Positions 16,552 to 24,824 of a stretch of DNA of 64,000 nt are shown here, in pieces (the first letter of the stretch is position 1; each line of letters begins with the position of its first letter). Source of the stretch: Actinoplanes flavus (GTDB taxonomy: Bacteria; Actinomycetota; Actinomycetes; Mycobacteriales; Micromonosporaceae); assembly GCF_017592555.1 (NCBI RefSeq), contig NZ_JAGFNS010000020.1, forward strand, positions 14,593 to 78,592, given 5' to 3'. The notes below the pieces were generated by a model that searched no databases, was not told where the DNA came from, and saw only the letters and a list, made by a program, of their open reading frames with translations. A program made the translations under genes and the position numbers.

Positions 16552-17373
16552 TCATTTGGTAGCTCCCGCCGTGATGCCGTTGTAGATGAACCGCTGCAAC
16601 AGCAGGAACACGACCACGGTCGGGATGATCACGATCATGGTGCAGGCGGCGATGGTCTCCCACTGCGCTCCGTAGGGCCCCTTGAACCGGAACAGCGCGG
16701 TGGAGATGACGTTGAGGCCGGGCGACCGCATGTAGAGGAAGGGGATGTAGAACTCGTTGTAGATCGCGATGCCCTTGATGATCACGACGGTGGCGATGGC
16801 CGGTCTCATCAGCGGCAGGATGATCCGGCGGTAGACGGTGAACCGGGACGCTCCGTCGATCATGGCCGCCTGGTCGAGACTCGGCGGTATCGACTGCATG
16901 AACTGGATGAAGATGTATATCGAGATGATGTCGGTACCCATGAACAGGACGATCGCCGACCACGGTGTGTTGACCAGGCCCATCGACTTGACGATCTGGT
17001 AGGTCGCGACCTGTGTGGTGACACCGGGCACCAGTGCCGCGACCAGGAACAGCCCCAGGATCAGGCGCTTGAACGGAAAGACGAAACGACTGATCGCGTA
17101 CGCCGCGAGCGTCCCCACCAGCACGGTGCCGGCCAGCGACACCACCAGGATCAGCGTGGTGTTGCCGAAGCCCCGCAGCATGTCGCCCCCGGTCCAGGCG
17201 GTGGCGAAGTTGTCCAGGTGCAGCCAGCTCTCCGGAGGCGTCAGGGGACCGCTTCGCGCGTACTCCTCATGGGTTTTGAAAGAAGCGAACAGCACCACCA
17301 CCAGCGGGATGAGCACGATCATCGAGGCCAGCACGAGCGAGCCGTACTTGGCCAGGCGCGCCACGGTCCTCAC
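16552..17373 (-). CDS. Carbohydrate ABC transporter permease (MalG-like)
   Basis: A 273-residue inner-membrane permease with six hydrophobic segments and the MalG-type EAA loop (MQSIPPSLDQAAMIDGASRF, about 180-200, followed by RRIILPLMRP). It should form the channel with the adjacent MalF-like subunit and a shared cytosolic ATPase (MsiK-type) encoded elsewhere, since none is present here. GTG at 17373 overlaps the stop of the upstream permease (GTGA), showing translational coupling; longer in-frame extensions belong to the other gene's antisense frame. Confidence 0.93.
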   Translation of the reverse strand: MRTVARLAKYGSLVLASMIVLIPLVVVLFASFKTHEEYARSGPLTPPESWLHLDNFATAWTGGDMLRGFGNTTLILVVSLAGTVLVGTLAAYAISRFVFPFKRLILGLFLVAALVPGVTTQVATYQIVKSMGLVNTPWSAIVLFMGTDIISIYIFIQFMQSIPPSLDQAAMIDGASRFTVYRRIILPLMRPAIATVVIIKGIAIYNEFYIPFLYMRSPGLNVISTALFRFKGPYGAQWETIAACTMIVIIPTVVVFLLLQRFIYNGITAGATK

Positions 17374-18227
17374 GACAGGGTCACCTCCTCGTCGGGCAGG
17401 ATCCGCCGCTGGACCCCGGTGATGAGCAGCACGAGCAGCAGCAGCACGACCGCCATCGCCGAGGCCAGGCCGATCTGCCGGAACTGGAAGGCGGTCTCGT
17501 AGGCCTGGACGACGAACGTGCGGGTGCCGTTCGCGCCGCCGGTCATGATGAACGGGATCTCGAAGACCGACAGGCTCCCGGAGATCGCCAGGATGAAGGA
17601 GAGGCTGATGATCCGGCGGATGCCCGGCACGATGATGTGCCGGAACTGGTGCCACCGGTTCGCGCCGTCGATCTCGGCGGCCTCGTAGACGTCGCCGGGG
17701 ATCGACTGGATCGCGCCGAGGAACAGCACGAAGTTGAGCCCGGTGAACCGCCACACCGAGGTGCCGGCCAGCGAGATGTTGGCGATGTCCGGATCACCGA
17801 GCCACTGCCGTGTGTGGTCGCCGAGGCCGATCAGCCGCAGCACGGTGTCCAGAGTGCCGTCGGGCTGGAACAGGTAGAGGAAGACGAAGCCGACGGCGAC
17901 CCCGTTGAGCAGGTACGGGAAGAACAGGATGCCCTTGAACAGGTTCCGGAACCGGGTCCGGAAGGACAGCACGACCGCGAAGTAGAGGGCGATCGCGATC
18001 TGCGCGAACGACGCGGCCAGGTAGTAGAGGCTGATCATGAAGACGCGCCAGTACCGTTCGTCGGTGAGGACCCGCACGTAGTTGCCGAAGCCGGCCGGCT
18101 CCATGGTGACGTCCAGGCCGTCCCACTTGTGGAAGCTGTAGAACACCATGGCGCCGACCGGGACGTAGGTGAAGGTGATCAGCAGGATCAGGGCCGGCGC
18201 GACGTACAGCCAGGGCCGACGGGTCAC
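17370..18227 (-). CDS. Carbohydrate ABC transporter permease (MalF-like)
   Basis: A 285-residue permease with six membrane segments. The EAA loop is IQSIPGDVYEAAEIDGANRW, followed by RHIIVPGIRR (about 185-215). It starts at a GTG (18227) overlapping the TGA of the binding-protein gene in a GTGA pattern, and its own stop overlaps the next permease in the same way. The three genes are therefore one transcript made from 19522 downward. The sugar is most likely manno-oligosaccharide, inferred from the shared operator with the GH26 gene. Confidence 0.93.
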   Translation of the reverse strand: MTRRPWLYVAPALILLITFTYVPVGAMVFYSFHKWDGLDVTMEPAGFGNYVRVLTDERYWRVFMISLYYLAASFAQIAIALYFAVVLSFRTRFRNLFKGILFFPYLLNGVAVGFVFLYLFQPDGTLDTVLRLIGLGDHTRQWLGDPDIANISLAGTSVWRFTGLNFVLFLGAIQSIPGDVYEAAEIDGANRWHQFRHIIVPGIRRIISLSFILAISGSLSVFEIPFIMTGGANGTRTFVVQAYETAFQFRQIGLASAMAVVLLLLVLLITGVQRRILPDEEVTLS

Positions 18228-19522
18228 TTCATGACCTGCGACTGGGCGGCGCTCCATCGCTTGTTCAGTTCGGCGAAGTAGGACTCCTTGTCACCCTCGG
18301 CCGCGCCGCGGGCGATGTCGACGAGCTTCTGCCGGTAGATCGGGCCGGCCAGGTCGATCTCGGACTCCTTGATGATCTGGTCCTCCTTGCCGCTGTTGGC
18401 CGTCGCGGCCGGCAGTTCCAGCAGTTCGACGCCGGTGGCGGTGAAGTCCTGCAGGGCCTGGGGCAGCGGCTGGCCGACCGGGGTGGGGATGGCCTGCTGG
18501 TCGGCGGCGAACCCGGACTCGGTGACGAACCACTCCAGCCACGCCTTCGCGGTGGCCTTGTTGTCCGAGTTCCGGCTGACCGCGCCCTTGTAGTCACCCT
18601 CGATGCGGGCGTGGAACTTCCCGCCGGTCTGGTACGGGAACGGCCAGAAGGCGATGTCCTCCGGGTTCGCGCCGGCCGCGGTGGCGGCGTCGCGCATCTG
18701 CGGGACCGCCCAGGAGCCGAGCAGCATGCTGGCGACCTTGCCGGTGCCGAGCATCGGCTTGGAGCCCTCCCAGTTGGTGGTGAGCGGGTCCTTCTCGCTG
18801 AGCCCCCGGTTCACGATGTCGAAGAGCAGGCCGTCGGTGAGGTGCTGGAGCTTGCCGGGCTGCCACGGCCGCGGGTCGGCCGGGAACGTCTCGTTGACCG
18901 TCGGGTCGGCGAGGACGGCGCGCTGGCTGTTGAAGAAGCTCAGCGGCCAGCCGTCCTTGTAGTTGGTGTAGAACGGGGTGGCCCCGGTCTTGTCCGCGAC
19001 CGCCTTGAGCCCGGCCAGGAACTCCTCCGGCGTCTTCGGCGGGGCGGTGATCCCAGCCTCGGCCCAGACCCGCTTGTTGACCACGAAGCCGTTGGCGACG
19101 CCGCCCAGCGACAGGCCGTAGACCTTGCCGTCGTAGGCCTTCTCGTCGGTGAACCGGTACCTGTCCTTCAGTTCGCCGACGGTGCCCAGCGGCTCGAAGA
19201 ACTGGCCGAGCTGGTCCACGGCGACGGTGTTCGGGATGAGCAGCACGTCGCCGTACTCGCCGCCGCTGAGCTGGGTGGTGACGTCCTGCTCGTAGTTGGT
19301 CACGCCCTCGAAGGTGACCTTCGTGCCCGGGTACTTCGCCTCGAACCTCTTGGCGTACTCGGGCAGTTTGCCGGTGACCAGGTCGGTGCGGTTGGTGAGA
19401 ACCGTGATGTCGCCCTTGATCTCGCCGGAGAAGCCGGCCGGCTCGGCGCCTCCGGTGCATCCGGCCATCAGGGCGAGAGCCGTCACGGCCCCGGCGACGA
19501 TCGCGTTCCTTCTATTGATCAT
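18224..19522 (-). CDS. Sugar-binding lipoprotein of ABC transporter
   Basis: A 432-residue extracellular solute-binding protein (family 1). It has a lipoprotein signal with lipobox LMAGC (Cys about 22), the opening GDITVLTNRTDLV and an overall two-lobed binding-protein composition, with conserved aromatic residues for sugar stacking (YTNYKDGWPLSFF, LEWFVTESGFAADQQAIPTP). It should bind oligosaccharides at the membrane surface and deliver them to the MalF/MalG-like pair. ATG 19522 is preferred over 19543 because the basic n-region starts there. Its promoter is a near copy of the mannanase promoter. Confidence 0.93.
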   Translation of the reverse strand: MINRRNAIVAGAVTALALMAGCTGGAEPAGFSGEIKGDITVLTNRTDLVTGKLPEYAKRFEAKYPGTKVTFEGVTNYEQDVTTQLSGGEYGDVLLIPNTVAVDQLGQFFEPLGTVGELKDRYRFTDEKAYDGKVYGLSLGGVANGFVVNKRVWAEAGITAPPKTPEEFLAGLKAVADKTGATPFYTNYKDGWPLSFFNSQRAVLADPTVNETFPADPRPWQPGKLQHLTDGLLFDIVNRGLSEKDPLTTNWEGSKPMLGTGKVASMLLGSWAVPQMRDAATAAGANPEDIAFWPFPYQTGGKFHARIEGDYKGAVSRNSDNKATAKAWLEWFVTESGFAADQQAIPTPVGQPLPQALQDFTATGVELLELPAATANSGKEDQIIKESEIDLAGPIYRQKLVDIARGAAEGDKESYFAELNKRWSAAQSQVMK

Positions 19523-19572
19523 GACAGCGTCCCATCTGCACATCTCGCTTCGTCTCGCTTCGTCGAGTGCAG

Positions 19573-19621
19573 AGCATGGAGCCGCCGTTACCGCGCTGTC
19601 AAGGTTATATTACTAATTTAA
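19573..19621 (-). promoter_or_regulatory. Operator and promoter of the ABC operon (predicted ROK site)
   Basis: On the minus strand, TTAAATTAGTAATATAA (plus-strand 19605-19621) lies two bases before TTGACA (19597-19602), then 18 bases, then CATGCT (19573-19578). Spacing is identical to the mannanase promoter and 14 of 17 operator bases agree. The site also lies 33 bases before the ROK start, so it can control both directions. Confidence 0.82.
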
Positions 19622-19653
19622 GTCGCGCCTTCGCTGGTGGCAGGCTTGTGACC

Positions 19654-20904
19654 ATGAAGGACCGGCGGCCGGGTACGGTAACGGCGGAGAGCGGTGAGCA
19701 GGAGCGGAGACCCATCGGCATGGCACGTCGAGAAACGCCCGCGGCCGGGCCCGGCAGCCGCGCCCTGATCGTCGACGTGGTCCGTTCCGCGGTGACCATC
19801 AGCCGCGGCGAACTGGCCGACAAGACCGGTCTCACCCAGCCGTCCATCTCGATCATCGTGCGCGACCTGATCGCCGACGGGATCATCCACGAGATCGGAT
19901 CGACCGGCTCCACCTCCGGCCGGCCCCGCAAGCTCATCGCCATCGACCCGGCCAACCGTTTCGGCGTCGGCTTCCACCTCGGCCCGGACACGCTGACCTG
20001 CGTCGCCATCGACCTCACCGGCGGTGTCGTCGGCCGCGAGGTGGTCCCCCGCGGCCCGCGGGACATCTGGCCGGCCGACCTGCTGGCCCGGCGGTTCGAC
20101 GACTTCACCGCATGCCTCGACCTGCCGCGCGGCCGCATCGAGGGTCTCGCCGTGGTGGCGCCCGCCCCGGTCCCCGGCCAGCCCGACACCGCCACCACGC
20201 TGAGCCTGCTGCGCGCCGAGCTCACCGACCGCATCGGCGTACCGGTCCTGGTCGAGAACGACGCCGCGGCCGCCGCGCTCGGCGAGTTCTGGAGCCGCCG
20301 GGTCTCCCGCGACCAGACCTTCGGCTGCGTCTACCTGTCCACCGGCATCGGCGCCGGGCTGGTCTTCGGCGGCGCCCTGCACCGCGGCGCCGGCTTCGAC
20401 GCCGGCGAACTCGGTCACGTCTCCATCTCGTACGACGGCCGGCCCTGCCCGTGCGGCAACCTGGGCTGCGTGGAGCAGTACGCGTCCACCTCGGCCACCG
20501 TCCGGGCGGCCCGGGAGGATCCGGGACTGCGCGCCCGGCTGCCCCTGGACGGCAGCGAGTCCAGCGCCTACGACGCCATCGCCCGGGCCGCCGTCAACGG
20601 GGACCCGGCGGCGTACGCGGTGCTCGACCAGGCCGCCGTCTTCCTCAGCATGGCCGCCACCTCGATGGTCAACCTGCTGGACCTGGGCCGGCTGGTGCTC
20701 ACCGGGCCGGGTGTCGCGCTGGCCGGCTCCATCTACGCCCGCCGGCTGCGCACCCACCTGAGCCGGACCGCGCACGCCCGGCACCGGCACAGCCTCGCCG
20801 TCGAACTCTCCGCCCAGCCCCGCGACGCGGCCGGCATCGGCGCCGCCGCCCTGGTCGTCCAGGCGGCCATCGCCCCCGGCCACACGCCCGGCGCGGCCGC
20901 CTAG
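19654..20904 (+). CDS. ROK-family transcriptional repressor
   Basis: A 416-residue regulator. An HTH (about 45-95: VRSAVTISRGELADKTGLTQ, then SIIVRDLIADGIIHE) and the following GRPRKLIAIDP are typical of NagC/XylR-type ROK repressors. The ROK sugar-kinase-like domain (about 105-400) includes VLVENDAAAAALGE, STGIGAGLV, AGELGHVS and the zinc motif CPCGNLGCVEQYAS. It should leave the operator when its sugar ligand binds. Several starts are possible (19648 GTG, 19654 ATG, 19720 ATG); 19654 lies just past the operator, while 19720 would begin directly before the HTH. It is divergent from the ABC operon and followed after 13 bases by a sensor-domain gene. Confidence 0.88.
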   Translation: MKDRRPGTVTAESGEQERRPIGMARRETPAAGPGSRALIVDVVRSAVTISRGELADKTGLTQPSISIIVRDLIADGIIHEIGSTGSTSGRPRKLIAIDPANRFGVGFHLGPDTLTCVAIDLTGGVVGREVVPRGPRDIWPADLLARRFDDFTACLDLPRGRIEGLAVVAPAPVPGQPDTATTLSLLRAELTDRIGVPVLVENDAAAAALGEFWSRRVSRDQTFGCVYLSTGIGAGLVFGGALHRGAGFDAGELGHVSISYDGRPCPCGNLGCVEQYASTSATVRAAREDPGLRARLPLDGSESSAYDAIARAAVNGDPAAYAVLDQAAVFLSMAATSMVNLLDLGRLVLTGPGVALAGSIYARRLRTHLSRTAHARHRHSLAVELSAQPRDAAGIGAAALVVQAAIAPGHTPGAAA

Positions 20905-20917
20905 AAAAAGGAGTCCG

Positions 20918-21757
20918 GTGTCGCAGGAACCACAGCGGGTCGGTCTGGTGCTGGCACGCGCCTCGCAGGTCCTCGGGGAGGAGCCGTTCTACCACGAGTT
21001 CATCGAGGGGCTGGAGCGCGTGCTCACCCCCGCCGGGGTGTCGCTGCTGGTCAAGGTGGTCACCGACCGGGCCGCGGAGACCGCCACCTACGAGCAGTGG
21101 GCCGAGCGCAAACAGGTCGCGGGTGTGATGCTGGTCGATCTGAGCCCCGACGACGAACGGGTTCCGCTGGTCCGCCGCCTCGGCATCCCGGCGGTCGTCC
21201 TCGGTGACCCGTCGACCGCGGACGGCCTCCCGACGGTGTGGACCGACGACGCCGGTTTCGCCCGCGACGCGGTCCGCTTCCTCGCCGAACGCGGCCACAC
21301 CGTGGTCGGTCACGTCTCCGGCCCGCTGCTGTTCGCCCACACCCAGTTGCGCCGCGAAGGCGCCGAGACGGAGGCGGGCGAACGCGGGCTGACCCTGGTC
21401 ACCGCCGAGGGCGACTACTCGCAGGAGTCCGGCCGCCAGGCCACCGCGCGGGTGCTGAGCCACGCCGCCGGCCGCCCCACCGCCATCGTCTACGACAACG
21501 ACATGATGGCCCTCGGCGGTCTGGACACGATCCGCGACCGCGGCCTCCGGGTCCCGGCGGACGTCTCGGTCGTCGCCTGGGACGACTCGGCCCAGTGCCA
21601 GCTCGCCGTCCCGGCGCTCTCCGCCATGAGCCACGACGTGGGCCGCATCGGCGAACTCGGCGGCGGCGCCATCCTCGACGCCATGCGCGACGCGGCCGCC
21701 GCCACCGTCTACGAGGCCCCGAAGGCCCAGATCGTCGAACGCGAGAGCACAACCTGA
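20918..21757 (+). CDS. LacI-type sugar-sensor domain without DNA-binding domain
   Basis: A 279-residue protein that aligns from its first residues with the ligand-binding part of LacI/GalR regulators: RVGLVLARASQ opening, GIPAVVLGDP, FLAERGHTVVGHVSG, PTAIVYDNDMMALGGL, LRVPADVSVVAWDD and the final SHDVGRIGELGG. No HTH or hinge helix is present, and the preceding sequence is the ROK gene, so nothing was missed upstream. It has a strong RBS (AAAAAGGAG) before GTG 20918 and lies 13 bases after the ROK gene, so they are co-expressed. It could sense sugar and act on the ROK protein, or be a remnant of a LacI repressor. No signal peptide is seen. Confidence 0.75.
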   Translation: MSQEPQRVGLVLARASQVLGEEPFYHEFIEGLERVLTPAGVSLLVKVVTDRAAETATYEQWAERKQVAGVMLVDLSPDDERVPLVRRLGIPAVVLGDPSTADGLPTVWTDDAGFARDAVRFLAERGHTVVGHVSGPLLFAHTQLRREGAETEAGERGLTLVTAEGDYSQESGRQATARVLSHAAGRPTAIVYDNDMMALGGLDTIRDRGLRVPADVSVVAWDDSAQCQLAVPALSAMSHDVGRIGELGGGAILDAMRDAAAATVYEAPKAQIVERESTT

Positions 21758-21768
21758 AAACCATTTCC

Positions 21769-21872
21769 GGTACGCGCGATCCCGTCCCGCCTCATCAGGG
21801 CTGTTCCGCCCCGCCACGCGAGCTCACTGCCACTCCAGCCGGTGCCGCGCCCGCCGGGCTCAGATCGGTGGT
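21769..21872 (+). repeat. Dispersed intergenic repeat, copy B
   Basis: The unit begins GGTACGCGCGATCCCGTCCC and ends GTGCCGCGCCCGCCGGGCTC before an AGATCGGTGG, matching copies at 9505-9609 (reverse) and 49715-49820. It starts 12 bases after the sensor-domain stop codon in the 347-base gap 21758-22104. The rest of that gap has only a small hairpin (GTCTC / GAGAC at 21897-21915) and no gene. Confidence 0.8.
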
Positions 21873-22104
21873 CACCCCCGGCCGGCCCTGAGGGCAGTCT
21901 CAGCGCCGCCGAGACAGCCCCACGACCAGCCGAAACCGACCGGCTGGCTCCCGCGCCGTCTCGACGGCACTGACGACCAGCTGGGCGAGAGCGGCCGCTG
22001 TCCGAAGCCACGGCCACCGGCGGGCGCCCGGCCCCCGGGCGGTGCCGCCGCACACGTGGGGACTCTCGTGTGCGACGGGCACCGCCTGAAACGGGGCGCG
22101 GCTC

Positions 22105-22932
22105 CTACAGCAGGTAGGTGGCCAGCGGGATGTTCTGGGTGCGCAGCGCGCCGGCCACCAGGCCGGCGATGCGCTGGGCACCGTACGCCTCGAAGTGGGT
22201 GTGGTCGTTGCAGAAGTACCGGCCGACCAGCCCGGCCGTGTAGTCGCCGTTGTTGGGGCAGAGCCGGACCGCGTTGTAGTGGTTCACGCTGAGCGTCTGC
22301 AGGTCGATGAGCGGAGCGCCGGTCGCGGCCGCGGCCGCCTGGGCCGGGGTGACGAAGCCACGGTTCTTGACCGCGGTGCCGCCCGAGCAGGTGATCGCCG
22401 CCACGGCGGTGAGCAGCACCGGGTGGGCGCCCCGGGCCAGTGCCGTGCGGGCCATCATCGTCATCAACTGCTGGTAGCGGGCGACCCCGACGTGCCGGGG
22501 GCAGGTGGTGGAGCCGTCGTTGATGCCGAACTGGATGAACAGGTAGTCGCCGGCCTTCATCCCGTCGAGCACCCGCTGCCAGCGCGCCGACGCCGTCGTC
22601 GAGCTCAGCACGCACTCACCGTCGGCGCCGATGGTGGAGGTGACGTTGCCCTCGTAGAGCCACGTCTGGATGCTGCGGCCGCCGAGGGCCAGGTTGTCGA
22701 CGACGACGTCGCCGGTGAACAGCGGGTCGAACGAGGCGCCCCAGCCCACCGGGCAGGTGGCGGACGGGTTCGCCATGGTGGAGTCCCCGGCGAGCCAGAC
22801 CGTGGTGGGAGCCGCGGCGGCCGCCGCGGCGGCGGAGCGGATGCCGCATCCGGGCAGCTCGGCCGAGGCGGGGGCGGCCAGCAGCAGGGGCACGGCGAGG
22901 GCGGTGGCGATCAGTAGGCGAAACGAGCGCAT
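22105..22932 (-). CDS. Secreted SGNH/GDSL esterase (rhamnogalacturonan acetylesterase-like)
   Basis: A 275-residue protein with a signal peptide (1-24). The SGNH blocks are all visible: VWLAGDSTM (block I, nucleophile Ser), LALGGRSI (block II, Gly), FIQFGINDG (block III, Asn) and DHTHFEAYGA (block V, Asp and His). The order and the GDST start fit the rhamnogalacturonan acetylesterase subgroup, which removes acetyl groups from pectin backbones, consistent with the PL11 and PL1 lyases in this window; other esters are possible. ATG 22932 is chosen for its GGAGG RBS and signal peptide. A LacI-type operator overlaps the leader. Confidence 0.88.
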   Translation of the reverse strand: MRSFRLLIATALAVPLLLAAPASAELPGCGIRSAAAAAAAAPTTVWLAGDSTMANPSATCPVGWGASFDPLFTGDVVVDNLALGGRSIQTWLYEGNVTSTIGADGECVLSSTTASARWQRVLDGMKAGDYLFIQFGINDGSTTCPRHVGVARYQQLMTMMARTALARGAHPVLLTAVAAITCSGGTAVKNRGFVTPAQAAAAATGAPLIDLQTLSVNHYNAVRLCPNNGDYTAGLVGRYFCNDHTHFEAYGAQRIAGLVAGALRTQNIPLATYLL

Positions 22933-22949
22933 GGGACCTCCATGGGGGA

Positions 22950-22992
22950 TGAATCGTTTCACGGACGAGCCTAAGTATCGACAATTCTCGAT
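22950..22992. promoter_or_regulatory. Two palindromes upstream of SGNH esterase gene
   Basis: TGAATCGTTTCA (22950-22961) is a LacI-type operator with a central CG, 18 bases before the start codon. ATCGACAATTCTCGAT (22977-22992) is symmetric at 14 of 16 positions. Both lie in the only AT-richer stretch between the divergent esterase and prfC genes and are good candidates for sugar-responsive control. Confidence 0.6.
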
Positions 22993-23114
22993 GTCAAGCG
23001 GGAGTATGACGCTTCCCACCGGGGCTTTCCGTGGGTGCGATCCGCGCCGACCTTAAAGTTGCAGGGGCAGCGGCGCGGAGGCGCCGTGCGGGTCACAGGG
23101 GAAGTTGGGGTTTC

Positions 23115-24728
23115 GTGAGTCAGAGCGTGTCGTCAGCAGCCACGGCGGCGGGTGTCGGTGTCCAGGCGGCCAGACGGCGTACCTTCGCGGTGATCTCGCA
23201 CCCGGACGCCGGCAAGTCGACGATGACCGAGGCACTCGCCCTGCACGCGCGGGTGATCGGGCAGGCCGGCGCGGTGCACGGCAAGGGCGACCGCCGGGGC
23301 GTGGTCTCCGACTGGATGGCCATGGAGCAGGAGCGCGGAATCTCGGTCACCTCGGCCGCACTCCAGTTCTCCTACCGCGACACGGTCATCAACCTGCTGG
23401 ACACGCCCGGTCACGCCGACTTCTCCGAGGACACCTACCGGGTGATCACCGCGGTGGACAGCGCCGTCATGCTGCTCGACGCCGCCAAGGGCCTCGAGCC
23501 GCAGACCCTCAAGCTGTTCGAGGTGTGCCGGCAGCGCGGCATCCCGGTGATCACCTTCATCAACAAGTGGGACCGTCCCGGCAACGACGCCCTCGCCCTG
23601 ATGGACGAGATCGAACAGCGGATCGGCCTGCGGCCCACCCCGCTGACCTGGCCGGTCGGCATCGCCGGGCACTTCCACGGCGTGATCGACCGCCGGACCG
23701 GGGTGTTCACCCGCATGCAGCGCTCCCCCGGCGGCGCCGACCTGGCGATCGAGGAGGACATGACCGCCGACGAGGCGGCCGAGCGGTTCGGGGCGGACTG
23801 GACCACCGCCAACGAGGAGCTCGAACTCCTCGACATGACCGGCGCCGACCACGACCAGGAGGCGTTCCTGGCCGCGACCACCACGCCGGTGCTGTTCGGC
23901 GCGGCGGTCGCGAACCTCGGCGTACGCCAGCTGTTGAACGTTCTCGTGGAGCTGGCGCCGCCGGCGACCGCGCGGCCCACCGCGGCCGGCACCGACCAGC
24001 CGGTCGACGCGCCGTTCTCCGGGTTCGTCTTCAAGATTCAGGCGAACATGAACCGGGCCCACCGCGATCAGGTGGCGTTCATGCGGGTGTGCTCCGGCAA
24101 ATTCGAGCGTGGCATGGTCGTCACCCACGGCGGCACCGGCAAGCCGTTCACCACGAAGTACGCGCAGCAGATCTTCGGGCAGGGCCGCGACACCATCGAC
24201 GAGGCGTTCCCCGGCGACGTGGTCGGCCTGGTCAACGCGACCGCACTGGGCATCGGCGACACGCTCTACGCCGGCCGCCCGGTCCGGTACCCGGCACTCC
24301 CCTCATTCCCGCCGGAGCACTTCGCCGCGGTCCGCACCGACGACACCTCGGCCTACAAGCGGTTCCGCCGCGGCATCGAGCAGCTCGACGCCGAGGGCGT
24401 GATCCAGGTGCTGCGCTCCGAACAGCGCGGCGACGGCACACCGGTGTTCGCCGCCGTCGGGCCGATGCAGTTCGAGGTCGCCACCCACCGCCTCGAGGCC
24501 GAGTTCGGGGTGCGGGTGAAGCTGGAGTTCCTGCCGTACGAGATCGCCGCCGTCACCGACACGGCCGGCCGCGAGATGCTGCGCGGCGAGTCGAACGTCG
24601 AGGTGATGACCCGGGTCCGCGACGACGCGCTACTCGCCGTCTTCCAGCACCGCTGGCGGATGCGCACGGTGGCCGGCCGCCACCCGGGCCTCAGACTCGA
24701 CGGGGTGTTCGACGCAGGCCTGTCATAG
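23115..24728 (+). CDS. prfC: Peptide chain release factor RF3
   Basis: A 537-residue translational GTPase that recycles RF1/RF2 from the ribosome after peptide release. G1 is SHPDAGKSTMTE, then GKGDRRGVVSDWMAMEQERG with the switch region, G3 DTPGHADFSEDTYR and G4 NKWDRPGN. Domain II and the RF3-specific C-terminal domain follow (FEVATHRLEAEFGV). The length equals the family norm. GTG 23115 is used because it begins a few residues before the GTPase core; upstream in-frame codons lie in the untranslated region. This is a housekeeping gene set among carbohydrate genes. Confidence 0.95.
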   Translation: MSQSVSSAATAAGVGVQAARRRTFAVISHPDAGKSTMTEALALHARVIGQAGAVHGKGDRRGVVSDWMAMEQERGISVTSAALQFSYRDTVINLLDTPGHADFSEDTYRVITAVDSAVMLLDAAKGLEPQTLKLFEVCRQRGIPVITFINKWDRPGNDALALMDEIEQRIGLRPTPLTWPVGIAGHFHGVIDRRTGVFTRMQRSPGGADLAIEEDMTADEAAERFGADWTTANEELELLDMTGADHDQEAFLAATTTPVLFGAAVANLGVRQLLNVLVELAPPATARPTAAGTDQPVDAPFSGFVFKIQANMNRAHRDQVAFMRVCSGKFERGMVVTHGGTGKPFTTKYAQQIFGQGRDTIDEAFPGDVVGLVNATALGIGDTLYAGRPVRYPALPSFPPEHFAAVRTDDTSAYKRFRRGIEQLDAEGVIQVLRSEQRGDGTPVFAAVGPMQFEVATHRLEAEFGVRVKLEFLPYEIAAVTDTAGREMLRGESNVEVMTRVRDDALLAVFQHRWRMRTVAGRHPGLRLDGVFDAGLS

Positions 24729-24824
24729 GCACCGCCGAAATGAGCGCCGAGCGTCTTCGACACCGGCCCCACAGGCACTGACCGACGAGAAGCCGGGGAC
24801 GCTCGACGCCGGCCTGTCATAGGC
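24711..24824. repeat. Short direct repeat between prfC and GH5 gene
   Basis: A 20-base word with GGCCTGTCATAGGC at its end occurs at 24711-24730 and again at 24805-24824 with one difference. The first copy holds the prfC stop, the second holds the (minus-strand) stop of the GH5 gene. This suggests a small duplication covering the end of prfC. Confidence 0.6.
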
